A stretch of DNA of 64,000 nt from Rhizobiales bacterium 62-17. Its GTDB lineage: Bacteria; Pseudomonadota; Alphaproteobacteria; Rhizobiales; Beijerinckiaceae. Made by a program: the position numbers and the translations under genes. Position 1 is the first letter of the stretch. Each line of letters opens with the position of its first letter. The stretch is from positions 186,001-250,000 of the forward strand of contig MKVW01000009.1 in NCBI GenBank assembly GCA_001898965.1, in the 5' to 3' direction. The notes under the pieces are model-generated. The model saw only the letters and a program-made list of their open reading frames with translations, searched no databases and had not been told where the DNA came from. Below are positions 36,792 to 44,269 of this stretch, piece by piece.

Positions 36792-37361
36792 GTGAGAGTC
36801 ATCGCCAGTTCCATTCGCAAGGGCAACATCCTCGAGCGCGAGGACGGACAGTTGTATGTCGTGTTGTCGGCCGAAAGCTTCCATCCGGGCAAAGGCACGC
36901 CGACCACCCAGATCGACATGCGCCGCCTGTCCGACGGCGTGAAGACGACCGACCGCTACAAGACCACCGAACAGGTTGAGCGCGCCCATGTCGAGGATCA
37001 GGATTTCGACTTCCTCTACAACGATGGCGACGGCTATCACTTCATGAACAACACGTCGTTCGAACAGATCGCCGTGCCGGAAGACACGATCGGCGCCAGC
37101 GCCGTCTATCTTCAAGAAGGCATGAAGGTCATGCTCTCGATGTTCAACGGCGTCGCCGTTGGTGTACAACTGCCGCAGCGCGCCACGTTCGAAGTGGTCG
37201 AAACGGAACCGGCGATGAAGGGCCAGACGGCCTCCTCGTCCTACAAGCCGGCAAAGCTTTCCAACGGCGCCCGCGTCATGGTGCCGCCGCACATCCAGAC
37301 CGGCACGCGCATCGTCATCCAGACGGAAGACGGCGCCTATGTCGAACGCGCCAAGGATTGA
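36792..37361 (+). CDS. efp: Elongation factor P
   Basis: 189 aa with a GTG start (GTGAGAGTC), preceded by AGGAAGA. EF-P relieves ribosome stalling at polyproline stretches. Domain I carries the loop [12 protein letters not shown] whose Lys34 is the modification site; domains II and III follow with the C-terminal signature [21 protein letters not shown] and the closing [14 protein letters not shown]. The lysine at the tip and the linked epmA/epmB predict beta-lysyl modification rather than rhamnosylation. Polyproline-rich proteins in this window (BcsB, BcsN, the 2899 protein) would be dependent on it. Confidence 0.96.
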   Translation: MRVIASSIRKGNILEREDGQLYVVLSAESFHPGKGTPTTQIDMRRLSDGVKTTDRYKTTEQVERAHVEDQDFDFLYNDGDGYHFMNNTSFEQIAVPEDTIGASAVYLQEGMKVMLSMFNGVAVGVQLPQRATFEVVETEPAMKGQTASSSYKPAKLSNGARVMVPPHIQTGTRIVIQTEDGAYVERAKD

Positions 37362-37398
37362 GCCAAGAACTGAGCTAAGGCATTAAAGCGCTCACATC

Positions 37399-38286
37399 GT
37401 GTCAGCCCCCGAACATCTGACGATCGCCTGCGATGGCGCTAGCATTCTGGCGCGTCGCTATCGCAAGGACGGCGCGCCGCGCCTGTTGCTGTCGCACGGC
37501 AACGGCTTCGGCATCGACGGCTATCGCAAGTTCTGGGAACAACTGACCGATGATTACGACGTCATCGTCTACGATCTGCGCAATCACGGCCGCAATCCGC
37601 TGCATGACGTCGAGCAACACACGATCGAGAACATGGCGATCGACCATGGCCGTGTGCTCGAAGCGGTGAACGCGGCCTTCGGCAAGCGGCCGACCGCCGG
37701 CCTGTTCCATTCTGTCTCGTCGATCGCCGCGATCATGGCGGTGCATGTGCATGGCACGCCCTGGGATGCGCTCGTACTCTACGATCCGCCATTGATAGCG
37801 CCCGACGGCAATGCATTGCGCGCCAACGGGCAAGGCGTCGACAACATCTTCGCCGACAATGCCCGCAAGCGGCAGCACCGTTTCGAACGCGTCGAGGAAC
37901 TGGCCGACATCTACAGCGCCCGCCTTGCTCGCGATTGGGTTGAGGGTGCCGCCTTCGACATGGCCGACGGCACGACGCGACCATCAGCCTCGGGCGGCTT
38001 CGAACTGTCCTGCCCTGGCGAATATGAGGCGCGCATCTATCTCAACAATGCGCGCACCGAATCCTGGGCGGCCATGGCCTCGCTGCCGCGCGCCACCACG
38101 ATGATCCTCGGCGCCGATCCCAACGGGCCGCGGCCGCTCGCCCCCGCCAAAGTCGGCCCGGCGGCCGCCGCGCACCACGGCCTCCGCCATGTGATCGTGC
38201 CGGGCACCAATCACATGCTGCAAGTGGAAAAGCCCGACGTGTGCGCAAGAGAGACGAAAACCTTCCTGCGCGAAGTGGGGCTGTAG
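37399..38286 (+). CDS. Alpha/beta hydrolase with unusual nucleophile elbow
   Basis: 295 aa, GTG start (GTGTCAGCC) 37 bp after efp. The fold is shown by the RLLLSHGNGFGIDGYRKFWEQL oxyanion segment, VIVYDLRNHG, and the late VPGTNHMLQVEKP with the catalytic His; an acid is available in ILGADPNGP. The nucleophile region reads GLFHSVSSIAA: the serine is in place but the flanking positions of the usual G-x-S-x-G are Phe and Ser. It may still be active with an altered elbow, or have shifted function. Substrate unknown; probably co-transcribed with efp by spacing only. Confidence 0.8.
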   Translation: MSAPEHLTIACDGASILARRYRKDGAPRLLLSHGNGFGIDGYRKFWEQLTDDYDVIVYDLRNHGRNPLHDVEQHTIENMAIDHGRVLEAVNAAFGKRPTAGLFHSVSSIAAIMAVHVHGTPWDALVLYDPPLIAPDGNALRANGQGVDNIFADNARKRQHRFERVEELADIYSARLARDWVEGAAFDMADGTTRPSASGGFELSCPGEYEARIYLNNARTESWAAMASLPRATTMILGADPNGPRPLAPAKVGPAAAAHHGLRHVIVPGTNHMLQVEKPDVCARETKTFLREVGL

Positions 38287-38307
38287 AGATTTCGGCCGCC
38301 ACCTTGG

Positions 38308-38461
38308 TATCATCCCGGACACGCGAAGCGTGATCCGGGAACCAGGGGCACGTGATGAAATCTCGGATGCTTCTGCATGGCAAACGCTGCTTCATCGCTG
38401 CGATTGCAGGCTCTACCACGCGCCCCGGGCTCCCGGATCGCCTGCGGCGTCCGGGATGACA
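38308..38461. repeat. Paired palindromic intergenic repeat, copy 6
   Basis: About 154 bp between the convergent alpha/beta hydrolase and GST genes. Left arm tatcatcccggacacgcgaa with agcgtgatccgggaaccagg; right arm gccccgggctcccggatcgc, then ctgcggcgtccgggatgaca. Outer ends are inverted copies apart from one base (tatcat / atgaca). The central part is unique. Confidence 0.88.
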
Positions 38462-38481
38462 CGGAGGCCGAGGCCTAACCC

Positions 38482-39126
38482 CTAAACCTGCTTATCCGGC
38501 CGCGCCGCTACGAAAGCCGGCAGGGCCTCACAGGCTTCCGCGATGCGTAGGATCGTCGGATAGGGCGACAGGTCACGCTGGCTCAATCGCGCATTGGCAA
38601 CTTGCGGTACGAGACAGGCATCCGCCATGGTCGGCGTATCGCCATGACAGAAACGGCCGGTCTCGGTGTCGCTGGCGAGCCGCGCTTCCAGCGCATCGAA
38701 GCCCGCCTTACTCCAAATCTCCATCCAGTTCGCCACCGCGTCAGGATCGCCTGGGAACAGATCGCGGATGTGATTACGCACCCGCATGTTGTTGATCGGA
38801 TGAATGTCGCAAGCAACCATCTGCGACAGCGCGCGCACCCGGGCGCGGCCACGCGCATCGCGCGGCATCACCGGCACTTCCGCATGCATGTCGTCGAGAT
38901 ATTCGATGATCGCCATCGACTGGTTGAGCACGGCACCATCCGAGCAGACCAGCGCCGGCACAAGGCCTTGCGGATTCACGGCGCGATAGTCCTCCTTGTT
39001 CTGATCGCCGCCGGCAAGATCGAGAAAGATCTCGCGATAAGCGAGACCTTTCAGCTTCATCACGATGCGGACGCGATAGGCCGCCGAAGACCGTACCGCG
39101 CCGTGGACGATGTAAGTATCGACCAT
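38482..39126 (-). CDS. Glutathione S-transferase, maleylacetoacetate isomerase-like
   Basis: 214 aa. Zeta-class GST: the glutathione-activating region reads VRSSAAYRVRIVMKLKGLAYRE, matching the SSCSWRVR-type motif of maleylacetoacetate isomerase, with VPALVCSDGAVLNQSMAIIEYLDD for the thioredoxin half and DTPTMADACLVPQVANA in the helical half. The motif's Cys is replaced by Ala here. In aromatic catabolism these enzymes isomerise maleylacetoacetate, maleylpyruvate or related cis ring-cleavage products to trans forms. It starts 3 bp after the stop of the upstream binding-protein gene (coupled translation), an unexpected but clear operon partner. Confidence 0.86.
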   Translation of the reverse strand: MVDTYIVHGAVRSSAAYRVRIVMKLKGLAYREIFLDLAGGDQNKEDYRAVNPQGLVPALVCSDGAVLNQSMAIIEYLDDMHAEVPVMPRDARGRARVRALSQMVACDIHPINNMRVRNHIRDLFPGDPDAVANWMEIWSKAGFDALEARLASDTETGRFCHGDTPTMADACLVPQVANARLSQRDLSPYPTILRIAEACEALPAFVAARPDKQV

Positions 39127-39129
39127 GAT

Positions 39130-40149
39130 CTACTTATAGATTTCGACGGCCGCTTTCAGCATGGCCTCGCGTTCGGTATAATCGATCTCACCCATCAGCT
39201 TGACGTCCGCGTAGCGCTTGGCGTCCGCATCGGTGAGCTTTTCGGCGACGCCCTTCACCACCGTGCCCATCCAGGCATTGGCGTAGCGCACTTGCGAATC
39301 GAGTTCCAGGAAATGGTTGATGAAGACCCGCGCGGCGTTCGGGTGCGGCGCGCCCTTCAGGACGGCGCCGCGAATGCCCGTATAGGGACAGCCATCGGTC
39401 GGCAGCAGCACTTTCACCGGCAGGCCCTTCAGCTCGGAGGCGAAGGCGATGATCTGATGGATGAAGATGGCATTCTCGCCGCGCGCGATGCGGCGTGAAT
39501 TGACCTGCAGATCGCGATTGAACACGAGATCCTGCGTGTTCAGCTTCTTGTGAAACTCGGCACCGTATTTCTTGAACGTGACGCCGAACATGGTCTGACC
39601 GGAACCGACCGCGCGCATATCGTCGGCCAGCAACTTGCCCTTGTATTTCGGATCGAGCAGGTCGGTCCAATTCTTCGGCTCGTCCTCCGGCTTGATCAGA
39701 TTGGTGTTCGACAGCATGCAGACAATCTGGCTCCATGCCGGAACCGAATATTTGTCGGCCGGATAGTCCTCGCGCAGATTCTTGGCGTTGGGAATGTTGC
39801 CGATATCGGCGATGAAATCGTTCTCGATCTGCTGCTGGGCGATGGAGGCCTTGCCGTGGAACTCGACGTCGGCGACATAGCGCTTCGAGGTCTGCTCGAC
39901 ACGGATGCGCTCGGTCAATTCGCTGGCGCGCGCATCATATTCCTGCACCTTGATGCCGTATTTGCTCTCGAAGGCGCGCACCACGTCCTTCCAATGCGCC
40001 GCACCGAGCTGCGCGTGATAGACGACGATCGACCCTTCCTTCTTGGCCGCCGCCACCACCGCATCCCAGTTCTCCTGTGCTTGTGCCGGCAAGGCAGCAA
40101 ACAGCGCCACAAGGCTTGTGGCGAGCATGCGGTTGAATCTAGCGGTCAT
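39130..40149 (-). CDS. Extracellular solute-binding protein (Fe3+/AfuA-type family 1)
   Basis: 339 aa from the ATG at 40149, with GGGAGGG at 6 bases. Signal peptide MTARFNRMLATSLVALFAALPAQA, then ENWDAVVAAAKKEGSIVVYHAQLGAAHWKDVVRAFESKYGIKV, the pattern of the PotD/AfuA-type binding proteins. The ligand could be an iron complex, polyamine-like or aromatic solute; binding proteins of this type often neighbour aromatic genes without their own permease. It is followed 3 bp later by the GST gene, which suggests that the imported compound is used by an isomerising pathway. The promoter region holds a striking triple repeat (40170-40207). Confidence 0.84.
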   Translation of the reverse strand: MTARFNRMLATSLVALFAALPAQAQENWDAVVAAAKKEGSIVVYHAQLGAAHWKDVVRAFESKYGIKVQEYDARASELTERIRVEQTSKRYVADVEFHGKASIAQQQIENDFIADIGNIPNAKNLREDYPADKYSVPAWSQIVCMLSNTNLIKPEDEPKNWTDLLDPKYKGKLLADDMRAVGSGQTMFGVTFKKYGAEFHKKLNTQDLVFNRDLQVNSRRIARGENAIFIHQIIAFASELKGLPVKVLLPTDGCPYTGIRGAVLKGAPHPNAARVFINHFLELDSQVRYANAWMGTVVKGVAEKLTDADAKRYADVKLMGEIDYTEREAMLKAAVEIYK

Positions 40150-40169
40150 TGGTATCCCTCCCACTCCGG

Positions 40170-40207
40170 AAAATTGGGCCAAAAAATTTGGGCCAAAAAT
40201 TTGGGCC
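40170..40207. promoter_or_regulatory. Triple tandem AT-rich/ggcc repeat upstream of binding protein
   Basis: Three head-to-tail units of the form aaaa(a)tttgggcc with a period of 13-14 bp, ending at 40180, 40194 and 40207. Each unit has a poly-A tract next to TTGGGCC, and neighbouring units together form an imperfect palindrome (ggcccaaa...tttggccc). They lie 21-58 bases before the start of the 39130 gene and 210 bp before the divergent amidohydrolase, a position expected for a regulator binding array or bent DNA. No regulator gene is nearby. Alternatively a slippage product with no function. Confidence 0.5.
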
Positions 40208-40416
40208 ATGTCACGCAAGCCGGTGCCAACAGGCGAACCGCATGACGGGTCGGCGCGACATTAACATTGTCAGTCTGCCTGTCTAGCGCGCTGGTTTCAT
40301 GAAAACGGTTGCGGTAAGATCACGGCAACCAGAGGGCCGCCAACGCCAAGCTGGCGCAAGCCGCGTGACGTTTCAGCACCGCCCCAAAGGAAACGTGGAA
40401 ACCAGGAGCCTCTATT

Positions 40417-41535
40417 TTGGCAATGCCAAACTCCATCTTCGGCCATCCGGCGATCGATTGCGACGTGCATATCGCCGTGCCGAACACCGCCGCCTTGATG
40501 CCCTATCTCGATGCCTATTGGTACGACGCCTTTCGCTCGCGCGGCATCGAGAGAACGAGCTTCACGCTGACCGGCGATCCGCCGAACACGCCGCTGGCGG
40601 CGCGCCCCGATTGGCGGCCGAAATCCGGCAAGCCTGGCAGCGATCTCGAGCTTCTGCGTAGCCAGGCGCTTGATGGCTTCGGCTCCAGCATCGCCATCGC
40701 CAACTGTCTCTTTGGCGGCATGGCTTTGCATAGCGAGGATCTCGCCGCCGTCATGTGCAAGGCGGTCAACGATTGGGTCGCCGACACCTGGCTCGACAAG
40801 GAACCGCGCTTGCGCGCTTCGATCCTGGTGCCGCAGCAATCGCCGGAACTCGCCGTCGAGGAGATCGAGCGCCGCGCCCATGACAAGCGTTTCGTCCAGA
40901 TCACTCTGCTCGCCATGGGCAATGAACTGCTTGGCCGCCGCAGCCTCTGGCCGATCTATGAAGCGGCCGTGCGCCATAACCTGCCGATCGGCATTCATGC
41001 CGGCGGCCTCTATCACCATCCGACCCTGAACGGCTGGGGCTCCTACTTCCTCGAAGACTATGTCGCCAATGCCTTCGCCTTCGAAAATCAGGTGGTGAGC
41101 CTGGTGTGCGAGGGCGCCTTCGCGAAATTTCCCGAGTTGAAAGTCGTGCTGATCGAATCGGGCGTCACCTGGCTGCCCGCCGGCATGTGGCGCCTCAACA
41201 AGACCTGGCGCGGCGTGCGTCCGGAAATTCCGTGGGTGAAGCAGGTGCCGAGCGAATTGGTGCGCCAGCACATTCGCCTGACCTTGCAGCCTTTCGATGA
41301 GCCCGAAGGCAGCGGCCGGTTGGAACGGTTCGTCGAACAGATGCAGTCCGATCAGCTCATCCTGTTCTCGACCGACTTCCCGCACTGGCATTTCGACGGC
41401 AAGGACGCTCTGCCGCTCAGTCCGTCCTCGCCGCTGGCGCCGAAGATTCTCTACCAGAACGCGCTCGACACCTATCCGCGCCTCACTGAGGCGAAGGCGA
41501 CCGCCGCTTTCGCGCCGAAGGAGATTTCGCCATGA
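40417..41535 (+). CDS. Amidohydrolase-2 family protein, paralogue 1
   Basis: 372 aa if it starts at the TTG at 40417, which is 8 bases after AGGAG; an ATG two codons on (40423) is 14 bases away. Metal-dependent TIM-barrel of the decarboxylase/hydrolase branch (ACMSD, 5-carboxyvanillate or o-pyrocatechuate decarboxylase relatives). The N-terminal DCDVHIAVP motif supplies Asp and His, IGIHAGGLYHH supplies the barrel His, and LFSTDFPHWHFD the late Asp. Typically acts on aromatic acids or their meta-cleavage products. It overlaps paralogue 2 by 4 bp (ATGA); they form an operon with the Rieske gene. Confidence 0.86.
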   Translation: MAMPNSIFGHPAIDCDVHIAVPNTAALMPYLDAYWYDAFRSRGIERTSFTLTGDPPNTPLAARPDWRPKSGKPGSDLELLRSQALDGFGSSIAIANCLFGGMALHSEDLAAVMCKAVNDWVADTWLDKEPRLRASILVPQQSPELAVEEIERRAHDKRFVQITLLAMGNELLGRRSLWPIYEAAVRHNLPIGIHAGGLYHHPTLNGWGSYFLEDYVANAFAFENQVVSLVCEGAFAKFPELKVVLIESGVTWLPAGMWRLNKTWRGVRPEIPWVKQVPSELVRQHIRLTLQPFDEPEGSGRLERFVEQMQSDQLILFSTDFPHWHFDGKDALPLSPSSPLAPKILYQNALDTYPRLTEAKATAAFAPKEISP

Positions 41536-42644
41536 GCATCGTGACAGCCGAACGGCCGCAGGCCCAGCGCCCGCAGCGCCAGAAACTCAGCGTCGTCGAT
41601 TGCGACATCCATCCGGGCTTCTCGACGCCCGAGGAAATCCATCCTTTCCTGCCGGAACGCTGGCGCGAACATGTGAAGACTTTCGGCGGCCATTATCGCC
41701 AGGCCTTCGCCGACACGCTCTCCCATCCGCGCATGGCACCGGAAGTCTCGCGCGCCGATGCCTGGCCGCCGAAAGGGCCGCCCGGCTCCGATCTCGAATT
41801 CATGCGCGCCCAGCATCTCGATGCCAATGGCGTCGCCTATGGCATGCTGATGCCGCTCAATCGCGGCCCCGGCAATCAGCGCAATCTCGGTTATGGCGCG
41901 GCGCTCGCCACCGCCGTCAACGATTGGCAGATCGCCAAATGGGTGACGCCGGAGCCGCGCCTGCGTGCGTCCATCGTCGTCACGCAGGAAGACCCGGAAG
42001 CCGCCATCGCCGAAATCGAGAAGCGCGCCGGCGACGAACGGTTCGCGCAGATCATGCTGCCGCCGCGCTCGCTCGAACCGCTCGGCCGCAAGCGCTACTG
42101 GCCGATCTATGAAGCGGCGGTCGCCGCCAAGCGACCGCTCGCCTTGCATGTCGGCGGTATCAACGGCTATCCCGCCTCCGCCGGCGGCTATCCCTCCTAT
42201 TACATCGAGGAACAGCACACCAACGTGCAGGGCATGCAGGCTCTCGTCACCAGCCTGGTGCTGGAAGGCGTGTTCGAACGCTTCCCGCAATTGCGCGTCG
42301 TGCTCGTCGAAGGCGGCATCGCCTGGATGCCGGCGCTGAAATGGCGGCTCGACAAACATTACAAGCGGCTCAAGGCGGAAGTGCCGCATCTCAAACGCCT
42401 GCCCTCCGAATATATCCACGATCACATCTGGCTGACGACGCAGCCGCTCGACGAGCCGGACAAGGACAGCGACCTCGCCGAGACCTTCGAACTGGTCGGC
42501 TGCGATCGCATCATGTTCTCGACCGACTATCCCCACTGGGATTTCGACGACCCGCGTTTCGTTCTGAGCAAGCTCACCCTAAGCCCGGAGAAGCAGCAGG
42601 CGATTTTGGCGGGCAATGCCAAAGCCCTCTACGGATTGAAGTGA
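41532..42644 (+). CDS. Amidohydrolase-2 family protein, paralogue 2
   Basis: 370 aa. Same family as the preceding protein: VVDCDIHPGFSTPEEI at the N-terminus, LALHVGGINGYPASAGGY in the middle, and MFSTDYPHWDFDDPR at the C-terminus. The two share the block order GSDLE, VNDWxAxxW, PRLRASI and PIYEAAV and thus arose by tandem duplication, but have diverged in the HAGG/HVGG strand and around the substrate lid, so they may act on consecutive intermediates or form a heteromer. ATG at 41532 overlaps the previous stop; the Rieske gene begins 2 bp after its stop. Confidence 0.87.
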   Translation: MSIVTAERPQAQRPQRQKLSVVDCDIHPGFSTPEEIHPFLPERWREHVKTFGGHYRQAFADTLSHPRMAPEVSRADAWPPKGPPGSDLEFMRAQHLDANGVAYGMLMPLNRGPGNQRNLGYGAALATAVNDWQIAKWVTPEPRLRASIVVTQEDPEAAIAEIEKRAGDERFAQIMLPPRSLEPLGRKRYWPIYEAAVAAKRPLALHVGGINGYPASAGGYPSYYIEEQHTNVQGMQALVTSLVLEGVFERFPQLRVVLVEGGIAWMPALKWRLDKHYKRLKAEVPHLKRLPSEYIHDHIWLTTQPLDEPDKDSDLAETFELVGCDRIMFSTDYPHWDFDDPRFVLSKLTLSPEKQQAILAGNAKALYGLK

Positions 42645-42646
42645 TT

Positions 42647-43060
42647 ATGGACAGGCATGTTGTTGCAAAGGTCGCCGACGTTCCCCCCGGCGACCGTAAG
42701 CTGGTGACGGTGAAGGGGCGCCCCATCGCCGTATTCAATCTGAAGGGCGAATTCTTCGCCATCGGCGATAAGTGCCCACACGAAGCAGGCTCGCTGTGCG
42801 CCGGCCGCATCGTCGGCCTCGCCGAATCCGACGTGCCCGGCGACTATCGCCTGACGCGGGCGGGCGAATTCATCAAATGCCCCTGGCATGGCTGGGAATT
42901 CGACATCCGCACCGGCCAGTCCTGGTGCGATCCGACGGGAACGCGCGTGCGCGCCTATGATGCCAAGATCGAACCGGGCGCCGAACTCAACAAAGGCCCC
43001 TATGTCGCCGAGACCTTCAAAGTGACGGTCGAGGACGATTACGTCGTCATCAATCTCTGA
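42647..43060 (+). CDS. Rieske [2Fe-2S] ferredoxin-like protein
   Basis: 137 aa, a single Rieske domain. Cluster ligands are Cys43 and His45 in KCPHEAGSL and Cys78 and His81 in CPWHGWEF. The C-terminal part VRAYDAKIEPGAELNKGPYVAETFKVTVEDDYVVINL completes the fold. Such small proteins are electron carriers for ring-hydroxylating oxygenases or sensors of cluster redox. No oxygenase or reductase gene is adjacent; its partners, if any, are two amidohydrolases, an unusual combination. ATG at 42647 (GTG at 42641 is an alternative) is 2 bp after the previous stop. Confidence 0.88.
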   Translation: MDRHVVAKVADVPPGDRKLVTVKGRPIAVFNLKGEFFAIGDKCPHEAGSLCAGRIVGLAESDVPGDYRLTRAGEFIKCPWHGWEFDIRTGQSWCDPTGTRVRAYDAKIEPGAELNKGPYVAETFKVTVEDDYVVINL

Positions 43061-43240
43061 TGTACCAAAACAGGAGCGTTTGAAGCGGCCGGCGTTTACC
43101 TCTCGTTAGAGATAATAAATCCTGACCGCCTTCAATTAACTCCCGCGTAAAGTCCGCCCCCGATAGTCGGCCCCAAGACCAAGGGTTCTTTCGCCGGAAT
43201 GCGCCGGCAAGCACCGGGATGGGTACGGGTTATCGGCGTG

Positions 43241-43990
43241 ATGCGTTGTCGAGTTCTCATTCTTTCCGCGGCTCTTCTCGCCGGCGCCACGAGCGCCCAG
43301 GCGCAGGAGTGGTACACGGGCGCGGCGCGCACGCCGCAGAACGACACGCGGCCCAGCGTCGCCATCGACCTGTCGCTGACCGGCAGTTCGCAGGATTCGA
43401 AGACCGGCACTCTGATCGGCACGATCGCGCCGTTCAGCAAGCTCGAAGAAACCGGCTTGCGCCTGCGCCTCAGCGGCCTGCTCGGCTCTTATAATTATAT
43501 ATCGACCACGGCCGGCGTCGGTCGCGTCCAGGGCACGCAGGCGAGCGGTTCGCTCCTCGTCGGCTATGAATGGGTGACCCGCACCGCCACCTTCGCCGGC
43601 TATATCGGCGCCGAAATCAACAATAACAATCTCGACAAGGTCGACATTCAGAACAAATCAGCCGGCATGGCCGGTGGCCTGAAGGTCTCGGCCGATTTCT
43701 ATGCCAATCCGACCGATTACACGATGGTCTCCGGTGTCTTCTCCTTCTCGACGGCGCATATGTCCTATTATGCCCGCCTGAAGGCCGGCATCGCCATCGT
43801 CGATCGCATCTTCGTCGGCCCGGAAGTGCTCTTCCTCGGCGATAATTTCTACAGCCAGTGGCGTGCCGGCGCCCATGTCAGCGGCCTGCGATTCGGCGCG
43901 CTGCAATTTGGCCTCTCCGGCGGCTATGTCAGCGATCGCGTCCGCGGCACCGGCTTCTACGGCATCCTCGACGCCCGCATCACCTTCTAA
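43241..43990 (+). CDS. bcsS: Exported BcsS-like cellulose biosynthesis protein
   Basis: 249 aa from the ATG at 43241; the frame extends upstream to 43199 without ribosome site. Signal peptide MRCRVLILSAALLAGATSAQA, then a mature domain with regular alternating strands (SVAIDLSLTGSSQDSKTG, LRLRLSGLLGSYNYIS, SLLVGYEWVTRTATFAGYIG, HVSGLRFGALQFGLSGGYV, ending in DARITF) consistent with a small outer-membrane barrel. The sequence and its place before bcsA match BcsS of alphaproteobacterial type III cellulose operons; the assignment is from memory and position. It lies 279 bp before bcsA and could stand in for the missing BcsC exporter. Confidence 0.72.
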   Translation: MRCRVLILSAALLAGATSAQAQEWYTGAARTPQNDTRPSVAIDLSLTGSSQDSKTGTLIGTIAPFSKLEETGLRLRLSGLLGSYNYISTTAGVGRVQGTQASGSLLVGYEWVTRTATFAGYIGAEINNNNLDKVDIQNKSAGMAGGLKVSADFYANPTDYTMVSGVFSFSTAHMSYYARLKAGIAIVDRIFVGPEVLFLGDNFYSQWRAGAHVSGLRFGALQFGLSGGYVSDRVRGTGFYGILDARITF

Positions 43991-44269
43991 AGCGGCCTTT
44001 CGTAACAAACGCACGATGGCGTGACACCTTGTTATGACTCGCCTTTGTGGCCTTGAACGCCATCAAAGAGCGAAACGCCCGAGCGGCGATTAACAGACTC
44101 TTAACCCGAAGCCCTCTCACTGGTGGATGCGAAATAAGGTGCCTTGCCGGCATGAGGCAATACACCGTTAACAATAAATATCGCCCGAAATCCGAAGAGA
44201 GTCAGGGCATTAAGTCCTTCGTTACATCTTTCCCAGTAGGGTTAACGGGTCGCGTTGGAGTCGGGTTAG
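43991..44269. promoter_or_regulatory. Long AT-richer leader between bcsS and bcsA
   Basis: 279 bp without a gene and visibly poorer in GC than its neighbours. It includes several GTTAAC/ATTAAC words (around 44091, 44167 and 44241), and a long likely untranslated leader. The bcsA ATG at 44270 has only a GGAG 10 bases upstream. Candidate for the bcs operon promoter and binding sites of a regulator. No c-di-GMP riboswitch consensus was recognised. Confidence 0.4.

Noticed and set aside
43991..44269. c-di-GMP riboswitch before bcsA
   Set aside because: The leader is long and AT-richer, but I could not find the conserved GEMM core or tetraloop-receptor pattern.
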